Shown here one piece after another: positions 8,366-16,631 of a stretch of 64,000 nt of DNA (its first letter is position 1; every line of letters begins with the position of its first letter). The notes under the pieces are model-generated. The model saw only the letters and a list, made by a program, of their open reading frames with translations. It was not told the DNA's origin and made no database searches. This DNA is from Alcanivorax sp. (GTDB lineage: Bacteria > Pseudomonadota > Gammaproteobacteria > Pseudomonadales > Alcanivoracaceae), in contig NZ_NVWY01000031.1 of the NCBI RefSeq assembly GCF_002733835.1, positions 1 through 64,000 on the forward strand. The letters run 5' to 3'. A program made the position numbers and the translations under genes.

Positions 8366-9067
8366 CTACCTCAACCTCCCCTCCACGGTACCCTCTATAA
8401 GGAAGGCTTCGCCGGTGTTATCCAGATACAGGAGCAGATTGCCGCTGCGATACACGCCGCTGAACTGCTGGGTGTCAGCAATAAACGCCGCGCGGCTGGC
8501 CTGGCGCTCCTGCTTGGGAAGCAGCTCATAACTGAACTGGACCTCTTGCTGTTGTGCTTCGCCGCCATCATTGATGCCGTCGAGCTGCATGCCGACAATG
8601 GTCATGGGCAGAAACAGCGGTGTCTCGGAGCCTGCGTTGGCCAGGAGGGTGCGGATGCGCTCGCTGGCCAGGGAGTCTCCGCCGAGAGGCGGCAGCACAA
8701 AGCTTCTCGAGGTGGAGCGGTTATACCAGGTGCGATTGCGCTGGTAGTCGATCGGTTGCAGCTTGCCGGTGCGGGCCAGGGCGCTGGACAAGGTTTCCGG
8801 CTCGTCGATGACGGTCGGGTCGCTGCTGGCCACCGGGTGAGGCAGATAGTCATCCGGGCAGGCATTGCGGTGGCTCGCCAGGTCTCGCTGGGCCTGCTTG
8901 TATTTCATGATCTGTAGCAGGAAATCGCTGTAGTCCGGGTAATCTTCCAGCAGCGGTTTGTCTGGCACCTTCAGCGCGTGGCCGCAAGGCGTATGTGACT
9001 CCTCGGCCTGAACCGGAGTCAGCAAGAAAACACTGCACAGGCCGATGGCCAGGGCTCGAAAGTGCAT
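8366..9067 (-). CDS. Secreted protein of unknown function (paralogue A)
   Basis: 233 aa with a signal peptide (MHFRALAIGLCSVFLLTPVQA). No family recognised. Residues about 40-70 (DYPDYSDFLLQIMKYKQAQR) and 95-135 (TLSSALAR...IDYQ...WYNRSTSRSFVLPPL) align with the downstream gene product, so they are divergent paralogues. It has an extra C-terminal domain with alternating hydrophobic residues that may be beta structure. Divergent from the rpsF operon; first gene of a two-gene unit. Confidence 0.7.
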   Translation of the reverse strand: MHFRALAIGLCSVFLLTPVQAEESHTPCGHALKVPDKPLLEDYPDYSDFLLQIMKYKQAQRDLASHRNACPDDYLPHPVASSDPTVIDEPETLSSALARTGKLQPIDYQRNRTWYNRSTSRSFVLPPLGGDSLASERIRTLLANAGSETPLFLPMTIVGMQLDGINDGGEAQQQEVQFSYELLPKQERQASRAAFIADTQQFSGVYRSGNLLLYLDNTGEAFLIEGTVEGRLR

Positions 9068-9201
9068 TGTCGTATCCCGTTGTTGTTGTTTTCCCCTGTG
9101 TTTTCAGGGGCTTGGGGTTAACGACGCTTTTTGTAAGCGTTTGTAGCGTTTTGTTTTATCTGAGCATACGTCCGTCGCCGGCAGATGGCAATGGATATGC
9201 C

Positions 9202-9231
9202 TTGAGGTTGCCCCCTGCAATGGGATAGAAT
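9202..9231 (+). promoter_or_regulatory. Sigma-70 promoter of the rpsF operon
   Basis: TTGAGG (9202-9207), 18-bp spacer, TAGAAT (9226-9231). It gives a leader of about 125 nt before rpsF. Confidence 0.6.
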
Positions 9232-9284
9232 CGCGCGCTTCCTGCGTCTCCCCCGGTTTTTGGGGCGGGGATGCAGGTCTCCTT

Positions 9285-9321
9285 GCTTCACCGTGCGTTG
9301 ATCATGATCACGGCGGGAAGC
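9285..9321 (+). promoter_or_regulatory. Possible S6:S18-binding leader hairpin
   Basis: GCTTC (9285-9289) pairs with GAAGC (9317-9321) and CCGTG (9291-9295) with CACGG (9309-9313), leaving A on one side and CGG on the other as an asymmetric internal loop. A bulged stem with a conserved CCG is known from rpsF leaders, where the S6:S18 complex represses its own mRNA. Assignment rests on position and shape only. Confidence 0.5.
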
Positions 9322-9362
9322 TGAATTGGCGTCGTGAGGCGTCGCAACCGTAAGGAGCTAAC

Positions 9363-9704
9363 ATGCGTCATTACGAAGTTGTGTTCCTGGTTCACCCGGA
9401 CCAGAGCGAACAGGTCTCTGCCATGGTCGAGCGCTACAGCGCGATCGTGACCGATGGCAAAGGCACTATCCACCGTGTTGAAGATTGGGGCCGTCGTCAG
9501 TTGGCATACCCGATCAACAAGATCCACAAAGCTCACTATGTGATGCTGAACATCGAATGTGACGGCGAGACCCTGGGCGAGCTGGAAAACACTTTCCGCT
9601 TTAACGATGCCGTAATCCGTCACCTCGTAATTCGTCGCGACAACGCCGTAACCGAGCCGTCGCCGCTGGCGAAACACGACGAGAAGGAAGGGGCTGCCAG
9701 CTAA
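9363..9704 (+). CDS. rpsF: 30S ribosomal protein S6
   Basis: Component of the small-subunit platform; binds S18. 113 aa starting [18 protein letters not shown], with the family motif [21 protein letters not shown] near residue 40. Acidic C-terminal tail ([10 protein letters not shown]). A good ribosome site (AAGGAG) lies 6 bp before the ATG. First gene of rpsF-priB-rpsR-rplI. Confidence 0.97.
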   Translation: MRHYEVVFLVHPDQSEQVSAMVERYSAIVTDGKGTIHRVEDWGRRQLAYPINKIHKAHYVMLNIECDGETLGELENTFRFNDAVIRHLVIRRDNAVTEPSPLAKHDEKEGAAS

Positions 9705-9706
9705 TT

Positions 9707-10015
9707 TTGGAAAGCAACCACTGCGAACTCACTGGTGTGATCGTCACCTTGGAAAAGGTGGCCCTGACTCCAGCCGGAGTGCCCCGCCAGCGAGTCTGGC
9801 TGGAACATCGCTCCCGGCAACTGGAAGACGGACATCCCCGTGAAGTCCAGGCCCGCATTGCCGTGATTCTGGCGGGCGGGATGACCCAGCAGGCCAAGGG
9901 CCTGAAAGAGGGTCAGCGAATCAAGGTAACCGGATGCCTCAGCCGCGCCGGTTACAAGGGAGACGCCCGGGACCGTTTGCAATTGCTTGCCCAAACGCTG
10001 CAAAGCCTTAACTAA
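9707..10015 (+). CDS. priB: Primosomal replication protein PriB
   Basis: Single-strand DNA-binding OB-fold protein of the PriA-dependent replication restart pathway. 102 aa, usual length. It begins 2 bp after rpsF with a TTG codon ([12 protein letters not shown]), since no ATG or GTG in frame gives a complete OB fold. Placement between rpsF and rpsR is the conserved gammaproteobacterial arrangement and is the strongest evidence. Likely translated by coupling to rpsF. Confidence 0.9.
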   Translation: MESNHCELTGVIVTLEKVALTPAGVPRQRVWLEHRSRQLEDGHPREVQARIAVILAGGMTQQAKGLKEGQRIKVTGCLSRAGYKGDARDRLQLLAQTLQSLN

Positions 10016-10037
10016 GGATTCGACAGGAGATTATCCA

Positions 10038-10268
10038 ATGGCCCGTTTTTATCGCCGCCGCAAGTTCTGCCGCTTTACCGCGGAAGGTGTTGAGTACATC
10101 GATTACAAAGATCTCGACACCCTGAAAGCCTACATCACCGAGACTGGCAAGATCGTGCCCAGCCGTATTACCGGCACCAAGGCACGCTACCAGCGTCAGC
10201 TGGCCTCTGCTATCAAGCAGGCTCGCTTCCTGGCGCTGCTGCCGTACTCTGACAGCCACGACAATTAA
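10038..10268 (+). CDS. rpsR: 30S ribosomal protein S18
   Basis: 76 aa, [17 protein letters not shown], binds S6 in the small subunit. The open frame extends upstream into priB, but the ATG at 10038 has the ribosome site AGGAGA and gives the family N terminus. The family block [20 protein letters not shown] is near residue 45. Confidence 0.97.
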   Translation: MARFYRRRKFCRFTAEGVEYIDYKDLDTLKAYITETGKIVPSRITGTKARYQRQLASAIKQARFLALLPYSDSHDN

Positions 10269-10283
10269 GCCGAGGGGACCATC

Positions 10284-10736
10284 ATGCAAGTGATCCTGCT
10301 GGAAACGATCAAGAACCTGGGCGATTTGGGCGCAGTGGTAGACGTACGTTCCGGTTACGGCCGTAACTTCCTGATCCCGCAAGGCAAAGCGCTGCCTGCC
10401 ACCAAAGCCAACCTGGCGGAAGTGGAGCAACGTCGCGCCGAGCTGGAAAAGCACGCTGCAGAGCAGCTGGGTGCTGCCCAGGAACGCGCCGAGAAGCTGA
10501 ACGAAGCCGCAGTTTCCATCGCCGCCAAAGCGGGCGACGAAGGCAAGCTGTTCGGTTCTGTGGGTACCCGCGACATCGCGGAAGCCATTTCCTCTTCCAC
10601 TGGCGTGGACGTGGAAAAAGCAGAAGTGAAGCTGCCCCACGGTGCACTGCGCACCACCGGTGAGTTCGAAATCGACCTGGCGTTGCACGCCGAGGTAACT
10701 GTGACCATCAAACTGGCTGTGGTTCCTGCCGAGTAA
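10284..10736 (+). CDS. rplI: 50S ribosomal protein L9
   Basis: Large-subunit protein that binds 23S rRNA near the L1 stalk. 150 aa, with the N-terminal signature [19 protein letters not shown] and [13 protein letters not shown], a long connecting helix rich in Glu/Ala/Lys (about 45-75), and the C-terminal domain. Preceded by GAGGGGAC. Last gene before a clear terminator. Confidence 0.97.
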   Translation: MQVILLETIKNLGDLGAVVDVRSGYGRNFLIPQGKALPATKANLAEVEQRRAELEKHAAEQLGAAQERAEKLNEAAVSIAAKAGDEGKLFGSVGTRDIAEAISSSTGVDVEKAEVKLPHGALRTTGEFEIDLALHAEVTVTIKLAVVPAE

Positions 10737-10788
10737 TCGGCAGAACTGACACTCGGTTTGCCCCCGCGGGGGTGCGGTGACAGAATCA

Positions 10789-10835
10789 GGGCATTGTCCG
10801 AAACCTGTTTTCAGGTGGGGGCAGTGCCCTTTTTT
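10789..10835 (+). terminator. Terminator of the rpsF operon
   Basis: GGGCATTG (10789-10796) pairs with CAGTGCCC (10822-10829), followed by six T residues. The loop is long and can form an inner stem (ACCTG/CAGGT). Confidence 0.75.
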
Positions 10836-10850
10836 GTTGAAGGGTAGTGC

Positions 10851-11000
10851 AAAGTTAAAAGTTTAAAGTTGAAACGCGAGTGGAGCCGGTGTGCTCTGAG
10901 CGGTAGAAGGCCGCGACTACAGCGTTGTCGAGGCTTATAGAGTCTAGCGATGGGTGCATGCCCGGGTCGCGTTTCAACTTTAAACTTTGCTCTTTCAACT
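10851..11000. repeat. Heptamer-armed inverted-repeat element A
   Basis: Left arm 10851-10879 is built from 7-bp units of AAAGTTN type; the right arm is 10967-11000. The inner 22 bp of the arms (10858-10879 and 10967-10988) are perfect reverse complements. The 87-bp interior has no open frame of note but contains AGCGTTGTCG (10921) and AGAGTCT (10939), both also present in the same order in element F. Lies between the rplI terminator and dnaB. Same arm subfamily as element B. Confidence 0.85.
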
Positions 11001-11026
11001 CTATTTCCCAACACGTTGGCTTATCC

Positions 11027-12421
11027 ATGAATGAACCCATGTCGCTGGACAAACACCTGCCTGAGAACCTGCGTATTCCTCCCAATTCGGTGGAGGCAGA
11101 GCAGGCGGTACTGGGCGGTTTGCTACTCAATAACAGCGCCTGGGATGATGTGGCCGAGCGGGTGGGCGCGCGGGATTTCTACCGTAAGGAGCACCGCCTG
11201 ATTTTCGAGGTGATTGCCCAGCTGGTGGAAGAGGAAAACCCCAGTGACCTGGTCACCGTCTCCCAGGCGCTCAATAACCTGGGGCAGCTCGAATCCATTG
11301 GTGGCATGACCTATCTGTCGGAGCTGGCCCGTAACACCCCCAGCGCGGCCAATATTACCGCTTATTCGGATATTGTCCGTGAGCGCAGTATCCTGCGTCA
11401 GCTGATCAATGTTTCACACCAGGTGGCGGATAGCGCGTTTAATACCGAAGGCCGTAAATCCCTGGAAATTCTCGATGAGGCGGAATCCTCCATCTTCGAG
11501 ATTGCCGAGCAGCAGAAGAAAGGTGACGGCCCCCAGAACATCAAGTCGGTGTTGAAAAAAGCGGTAGACCGCATTGATGAGCTGTACAAAACCAAGAGCG
11601 CACTCACCGGCCTGACCTCCGGCTTTGAAGAGCTGGATAAAATGACCGGGGGCTTGCAGCCCGCCGACATGATCGTGGTCGCTGGCCGTCCTTCCATGGG
11701 TAAGACCACCTTCGCCATGAACCTGTGTGAAAACGTGGCGATCAAAAGCAACAAGCCGGTGCTGGTGTTCTCCATGGAGATGCCGGCGGAATCCATCGTC
11801 ATGCGGATGCTCTCCTCGCTGGGGCGTATTAATCAGGGCGCGATCCGTTCCGGTAATCTGGAAAAGGATGACTGGCCGCGTATCACCTCTGCCATTCATA
11901 TGCTCAGTGAGCAGCGCTTCTTTATCGACGACACGCCGGCACTGAGTCCGCTGGAAATGCGCGCCCGTGCCCGCCGGGTGGCCCGTGAATGTGGCGGCGA
12001 GCTGGGCCTGATCATGGTCGATTACCTGCAGCTGATGCAGGTGCCGGGGGTGGAAAACCGGGTGAACGAAATTTCGGAAATTTCCCGCTCATTGAAAGGG
12101 ATTGCCAAGGAACTGAATTGCCCGGTGCTGGCCCTGTCCCAGTTGAACCGTTCCCTGGAACAACGGCCCAACAAGCGCCCGGTGATGTCGGATCTGCGGG
12201 AATCCGGGGCGATTGAGCAGGATGCGGATTTGATCGTTTTCCTGTACCGGGACGAGGTGTACAACAAGGACAGCAACGAGCGCGGTGTGGCCGAAATCAT
12301 TATCGGCAAGCAGCGTAATGGTCCTATCGGCACCGTGCGGCTGGCCTTCCGCGGTGAGTTCACCCGCTTCGATGACCTGGCGCCGGAATACTATGCCCAG
12401 CTGGCGGCAGGGGATGAATAA
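11027..12421 (+). CDS. dnaB: Replicative DNA helicase DnaB
   Basis: Hexameric helicase that unwinds DNA at the replication fork. 464 aa from the ATG at 11027, the usual length. N-terminal domain (LRIPPNSVEAEQAVLGGLLL), linker, then the RecA-like domain with Walker A GRPSMGKTTFAMN (near residue 222), Walker B LIMVDYLQLM and the arginine-finger region. The frame continues 34 codons upstream, but that extension is read from the inverted-repeat element A and is not part of the gene. An ATG at 11039 is a second possibility. Confidence 0.96.
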   Translation: MNEPMSLDKHLPENLRIPPNSVEAEQAVLGGLLLNNSAWDDVAERVGARDFYRKEHRLIFEVIAQLVEEENPSDLVTVSQALNNLGQLESIGGMTYLSELARNTPSAANITAYSDIVRERSILRQLINVSHQVADSAFNTEGRKSLEILDEAESSIFEIAEQQKKGDGPQNIKSVLKKAVDRIDELYKTKSALTGLTSGFEELDKMTGGLQPADMIVVAGRPSMGKTTFAMNLCENVAIKSNKPVLVFSMEMPAESIVMRMLSSLGRINQGAIRSGNLEKDDWPRITSAIHMLSEQRFFIDDTPALSPLEMRARARRVARECGGELGLIMVDYLQLMQVPGVENRVNEISEISRSLKGIAKELNCPVLALSQLNRSLEQRPNKRPVMSDLRESGAIEQDADLIVFLYRDEVYNKDSNERGVAEIIIGKQRNGPIGTVRLAFRGEFTRFDDLAPEYYAQLAAGDE

Positions 12422-12502
12422 AACGCTGGACGCTAGACGCCGGATGCCGGATGCGACGTCCCGTTCTTTAAACGTCAGGCGTCAGGCGTCCGGCGTTGGG
12501 CT
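12422..12502. repeat. Heptamer-armed inverted-repeat element G
   Basis: The left arm starts at the base after the dnaB stop codon and consists of 7-bp units (ACGCTGG, ACGCTAG, then variants) to about 12460. The right arm (12471-12501) is the reverse complement of ACGCCGG/ACGCCTG units. The arms match imperfectly (about 19 of 24). Ends 9 bp before the alr ATG. Same subfamily as H and I. Confidence 0.75.
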
Positions 12503-12511
12503 GCACCTGCT

Positions 12512-13573
12512 ATGAGAAGCACCCGAGTCGAAATTCGTCCTTCTGCGCTGGCGCATAATGCGCGTCTGGCCTGGCAACTGGCTGATGGGGCTGAGGTGTT
12601 TGCCATGGTCAAGGCCAACGGCTACGGGCACGGCCTGTTGCGGGCGGCGGATGCCATGCACGACAACGTGTCGGGCCTGGGGGTGGCGCTGGTCGAAGAG
12701 GCACGTGCGCTGCGAGAACACGGCATGACCTTGCCGATTCTTGTGGCCGAAGGCTTCTTCGATGCCGAAGAGCTGAAGGAGGCGGAGCGGCTATCCCTTG
12801 AGGTAGTCGTGCACTCGTTATGGCAAGTGGATTTGCTGCTGGCCAGCCCTTGCCCGGTGCGCATCTGGTTGAAAGTGAACACGGGCATGAACCGTCTTGG
12901 TTTTCGTCCGGACACGGCCCTGCAGGCAGCGGCGCAATTGCGGGCAGCGGGAATGGCACCGGTGGGTGTCATGAGCCATTTTGCCTGTGCGGATGTGAGT
13001 CAGGATACCTATTCCGAGAAACAGCTGCTGGTCGCCGGGCAGATCGCGGAGCAACTGATGCTGCCGTTATCGGCGTCCAACTCGGCAGCGCTGCTGCGTT
13101 ACCCCCAGGCCCGCGCGCAGCGGGTGCGTCCCGGCATCATGCTGTACGGCTCGTCTCCTTTCGACTGGCAAACGGCCAGCGAGCTGGGCCTGGCGGTCAG
13201 CCACCGGTTTACCGCCCGTGTAATTGCCATTAATGCGGTGGAGGCAGGTGAAAGTGTGGGCTACGGCGCGACCTGGACCGCAGCTGAACCCTGTCAGGTC
13301 GGTGTGGTCGCCGTGGGCTATGGCGATGGCTACCCGCGGCATGCCCCCAGTGGTACGCCGGTGGCCGTGAACGGGGTTGTCACGCAATTGGTGGGCCGTG
13401 TTTCCATGGATATGCTTACCGTTGACGTGACCGGGCTGGGTGCCAGTGTGGGTGATGAGGTGGAATTATGGGGCGACGTGGTGGATGTGGATGACGTTGC
13501 CCGCGCCTGTGGCACCATCAGTTATGAATTATTCTGCCAGATCACCGGTCGACCGGAACGCATCATCGTCTGA
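12512..13573 (+). CDS. alr: Alanine racemase
   Basis: PLP enzyme making D-alanine for peptidoglycan. 353 aa. The PLP-binding Lys34 sits in AMVKANGYGHG and the catalytic Tyr251 in ESVGYGATW; residues VGRVSMDM (substrate and PLP contact) and the C-terminal beta domain are present. It follows dnaB, as in many gammaproteobacteria, with the heptamer element G in between. Confidence 0.96.
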   Translation: MRSTRVEIRPSALAHNARLAWQLADGAEVFAMVKANGYGHGLLRAADAMHDNVSGLGVALVEEARALREHGMTLPILVAEGFFDAEELKEAERLSLEVVVHSLWQVDLLLASPCPVRIWLKVNTGMNRLGFRPDTALQAAAQLRAAGMAPVGVMSHFACADVSQDTYSEKQLLVAGQIAEQLMLPLSASNSAALLRYPQARAQRVRPGIMLYGSSPFDWQTASELGLAVSHRFTARVIAINAVEAGESVGYGATWTAAEPCQVGVVAVGYGDGYPRHAPSGTPVAVNGVVTQLVGRVSMDMLTVDVTGLGASVGDEVELWGDVVDVDDVARACGTISYELFCQITGRPERIIV

Positions 13574-13584
13574 TTCGACGTCGC

Positions 13585-13761
13585 TGTAGGAGCGCCACTT
13601 GAGGCGCGAACAAAACAGTTACAAGTTGCGAGTAGCGAGTTTCGAAAACCAAACCTATCAGGCCCGGCAGGTTCCTGTTGTGCTTTTCGCTACTCGAAAC
13701 TCGTTACTCGCTAACGCTCGTATCCGCACCTCAAGCGGTGTTATTCGCTACGTTCCTGCAG
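13585..13761. repeat. Composite: heptamer element C nested in a REP-like pair
   Basis: Inner element: left arm about 13625-13647 (units TAGCGAG, TTTCGAA) and right arm 13684-13715. GCGAGTAGCGAGTTTCGA at 13628-13645 matches the reverse complement of 13694-13711 in 17 of 18 positions. Outer copies: CTGTAGGAGCG..CCACTTGAGGCGCGAA at 13585-13610 and a diverged inverted copy ending at 13761 (reverse complement CTGCAGGAACG, then ACCGCTTGAGGTGCG). It fills the alr-radA gap. Arm sequence as in element D. Confidence 0.75.
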
Positions 13762-13799
13762 TGGCTTTGTAGATAGCAATACACGAGAAGGACTTGTTT

Positions 13800-15167
13800 G
13801 TGGCCAAGAAAAAAATCGCGTTTGTATGCACGGATTGCGGAGCGGATTTTCCCAAATGGCAGGGGCAGTGCCCGGCATGCAATGCCTGGAATACCTTGCA
13901 GGAATTTGTCCACGACCCCGCCACACCCTCGTCCAAAGGGGCGGGCAGCCGCGGCGGTTTTTCCGGCCAACTGTCAGAAGTGCAGAACCTCAACGATATT
14001 GTGCTGGAGGAAACCCCGCGCATTGGTTCCGGCATGGGCGAGCTGGATCGCGTGCTGGGTGGTGGGCTGGTGCCCGGCTCGGCGATCCTGATCGGCGGCC
14101 ACCCTGGTGCCGGTAAATCCACCTTGCTGCTGCAGACACTGTGCAAACTCTCGGACAGCCAAAGCTGCTTGTATATCACCGGTGAGGAATCCCTCTCCCA
14201 GGTGGCCATGCGCGCCGATCGTTTGAAACTGCCCAAGGAAAAACTGCGCCTGGCGGCGGAAACGGATGTGGAACAGATTCTGGAGCTGGCCCGTAAGGAA
14301 ATGCCACGCATCCTGGTGGTGGATTCCATTCAGGTGATGTTTCTCGCGGCGTTGCAGTCAGCGCCGGGGAGTGTGGCCCAGGTGCGCGAATGTGCGGCAG
14401 CCCTGACCCGCTTTGCCAAACAAACCGGCACCGTGTTGCTGCTGGTGGGGCACGTTACCAAGGACGGCACCCTGGCAGGGCCCAAGGTGCTCGAGCATAT
14501 GATCGATTGCTCACTGATGCTGGAAGGCTCCACGGATTCCCGCTTTCGCACCCTGCGCGGCCTGAAAAACCGTTTCGGGGCGGTGAATGAGCTGGGGGTG
14601 TTCGCCATGACTGGCGAGGGCCTGAAAGAAGTGAAGAACCCGTCTGCCATTTTCCTGAATCGGGCTGATGAGATTGCCTCGGGCTCGCTGGTTACCGTGG
14701 TCTGGGAAGGTACACGACCGTTGCTGGTAGAGCTGCAGGCGTTGGTGGATGCCTCCCATTTTGGCAACCCCAGGCGTATCTGTGTGGGACTGGAAGGTAA
14801 CCGACTGGCCATGTTGCTGGCGGTGCTACACCGTCATGGTGGTATCCAGGTGGGCGATCAGGATGTGTTCATGAATGTGGTTGGTGGGGTCAAAGTGACG
14901 GAAACCGCCGCGGACCTGGCCCAGGTGCTGGCGATTGTGTCCAGCTTCCGGGACCGTGCGCTGGAGCGCGAGTTGGTGGTGTTTGGTGAGGTGGGGTTGT
15001 CCGGTGAGATCCGGCCGGTTCCCCAGGGGCAGGAGCGGCTCTATGAAGCGGTGAAGCACGGCTTCAAGAAAGCCATCGTTCCCAAAGCGAACCTGCCAAG
15101 AAAACTGCCCGATGGTGTGGAAATCATCGGTGTGAGCAATGTGGCCGAGGCGCTGGAGTACCTTTGA
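13800..15167 (+). CDS. radA: DNA repair protein RadA
   Basis: RecA-like ATPase that helps process recombination intermediates and branch migration. 455 aa. N-terminal four-Cys zinc finger (CTDCG...CPAC), Walker A GGHPGAGKST, the RadA-specific KNRFG motif, and a Lon-like C-terminal domain. The frame also has a TTG at 13794, but GAGAAGGA (13785-13792) lies 7 bp from the GTG at 13800 and only 1 bp from the TTG. The GTG also gives the family N terminus (V/MAKKKIAFVC), so I choose it. Confidence 0.95.
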   Translation: MAKKKIAFVCTDCGADFPKWQGQCPACNAWNTLQEFVHDPATPSSKGAGSRGGFSGQLSEVQNLNDIVLEETPRIGSGMGELDRVLGGGLVPGSAILIGGHPGAGKSTLLLQTLCKLSDSQSCLYITGEESLSQVAMRADRLKLPKEKLRLAAETDVEQILELARKEMPRILVVDSIQVMFLAALQSAPGSVAQVRECAAALTRFAKQTGTVLLLVGHVTKDGTLAGPKVLEHMIDCSLMLEGSTDSRFRTLRGLKNRFGAVNELGVFAMTGEGLKEVKNPSAIFLNRADEIASGSLVTVVWEGTRPLLVELQALVDASHFGNPRRICVGLEGNRLAMLLAVLHRHGGIQVGDQDVFMNVVGGVKVTETAADLAQVLAIVSSFRDRALERELVVFGEVGLSGEIRPVPQGQERLYEAVKHGFKKAIVPKANLPRKLPDGVEIIGVSNVAEALEYL

Positions 15168-15325
15168 TCAATTGACAGTTGATAGTGGATAGTTGGCAGC
15201 TCGCGAACTGAGCGTTGTCGTTGTTTTAGATGGTTGAGGCCGCGTCCAGAGTCTCGGCGCGGGATTAAACACCTGATGAAATGACGGCGCTACCCCCGCG
15301 CCGCTGTCAACGATCAACTGTGATC
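15168..15325. repeat. Heptamer-armed inverted-repeat element F
   Basis: Left arm 15169-15200 (units AGTTGAT, AGTGGAT, AGTTGGC) begins 1 bp after the radA stop. The right arm, 15302-15325, is complementary but one unit shorter. The stop codon of the convergent membrane-protein gene (15314-15316) lies within the right arm, so this element joins two stop codons. Arm subfamily shared with element E; interior words shared with element A. Confidence 0.8.
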
Positions 15326-15760
15326 CGGGTGGAGGGTCACACGGTCACCTTGGGCCCAGCACCAGGCATCGACCACGTCGAAGAACAGGCTAATGGCGTT
15401 GACCATGAATACCGCAAGGGTAAAACCCCACAGTGCCGGTGTCAGGTGATCGTCGCCCCAGCGCCCCGCCAATTGCCCGAGCAGGGCGATTTCCAGTGGA
15501 ATCCAGGCTAGCAGGTGCACCAGTGACATGTCTTTGTTCATGCCGCGGTGGTGCCACATCAGGGGCAGGTTCACGGCGAGGACCAGCAGCAGGGCCAGCG
15601 CGATGGCCTGGCCAGAGAACGTATCCAGCAACAGCAGACTGGCCCCGTTGAGGGGCATCAGGATAAGGGCGACCCAGCCCTGCAGCCAGCGTGGCAGGTT
15701 GCGAAACGACAACCAGATGCTATGCAGGCGGTGTGTGGTGGTTGCGTGGTAGGCGTCCAT
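15314..15760 (-). CDS. Inner-membrane protein of unknown function
   Basis: 148 aa with four hydrophobic segments (about 27-48, 52-70, 80-98, 108-128), so probably a four-span inner-membrane protein. No family recognised. His-rich N terminus (HATTTHRLH). A good ribosome site (AGGAG) precedes the ATG. Follows the DUF547 gene by 27 bp on the same strand and is likely co-transcribed with it. Its last two codons and stop are inside the right arm of repeat element F. Confidence 0.7.
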   Translation of the reverse strand: MDAYHATTTHRLHSIWLSFRNLPRWLQGWVALILMPLNGASLLLLDTFSGQAIALALLLVLAVNLPLMWHHRGMNKDMSLVHLLAWIPLEIALLGQLAGRWGDDHLTPALWGFTLAVFMVNAISLFFDVVDAWCWAQGDRVTLHPDHS

Positions 15761-15787
15761 GCCATGTTTCTCCTAGAGTGGGTTAGG

Positions 15788-16573
15788 TTACTGGGTGTTC
15801 AGTGACCAGTCATAGGGTAAAAACTGCACCTCCAGGTCCCCGTCGTCCAGTGCCTTTTGGCGATTGGCGGGTATGCCCAGCGTGTCCGAGTATTGCAGAA
15901 GGTAATGGGACAGGCTGCCGGCGGCATCTTCAAAATCGTCTTCATACCAGTCGAAAATCTTCGAGACTTCCAGGGCGTCCTGCTCGCTGTTGTAGCGATT
16001 GCGTTGTTTGTCGCTGAGAAATTGCCTTGTACTGTCCTCCAGTTGCGTATCCAGCTGGTCACCGGTGTAGGCGGTGGTGCGCAGGGCGGGGCAGCCGATG
16101 GACGCGCAGTTCACAGCGAAATGAATGCGCGGGTCCATCAGGTCTGGATTGCCACGAATCATTTCATGTTCCAGTTCATCCAGCGTCCGGGACTCTCCCA
16201 GCAAGGAAAAGAATGCCTTGTCCCAGGGGCTGGAAAAGAGATTGCCAATATCGCGAATCGAGTCAGGCTGATTTTCCCGAAGGATCAATTCAATGGTAAA
16301 GGCGTTGTAGGCGTTGATCAGGAACGCCAGTTTTTCATTGCGACTGAAGGCGTTGAATTCACCTTGAGTGACTGCGGAAAGACTGTCCAGATACGATTGC
16401 AGGGCCTCATGGTTCTCGGCGACTCCATCATAGTCCACTGCCGTGGCAACGCCGCCGCGCTGCGGTTGCACATGTTGCTGCAGCAATGTGTTCCAGCGGC
16501 TGTGGTCAAACGCCATGACCTGACTGCTTAACAAAAGCAGGCTGATCACCAGTGCGGACATCCATTGACGCAT
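15788..16573 (-). CDS. DUF547 domain-containing secreted protein
   Basis: 261 aa with a signal peptide (cleavage after QVMA). The body carries the DUF547 pattern: LAFLINAYNAFTIELIL near residue 100, IHFAVNCASIGCPALR near 167, and SKIFDWYEDDFE near 218. The biochemical function of DUF547 is not established. A strong ribosome site (AAGGAG) precedes the ATG. It sits downstream of the PepSY and TonB-receptor genes, which suggests an envelope role linked to that block, but this is inference. Confidence 0.8.
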   Translation of the reverse strand: MRQWMSALVISLLLLSSQVMAFDHSRWNTLLQQHVQPQRGGVATAVDYDGVAENHEALQSYLDSLSAVTQGEFNAFSRNEKLAFLINAYNAFTIELILRENQPDSIRDIGNLFSSPWDKAFFSLLGESRTLDELEHEMIRGNPDLMDPRIHFAVNCASIGCPALRTTAYTGDQLDTQLEDSTRQFLSDKQRNRYNSEQDALEVSKIFDWYEDDFEDAAGSLSHYLLQYSDTLGIPANRQKALDDGDLEVQFLPYDWSLNTQ

Positions 16574-16631
16574 GGGAGGCTCCTTGTGGTCGTCAGCTTT
16601 CAGTTAAGCATGGAAGGGGGGCAACAGGGCG

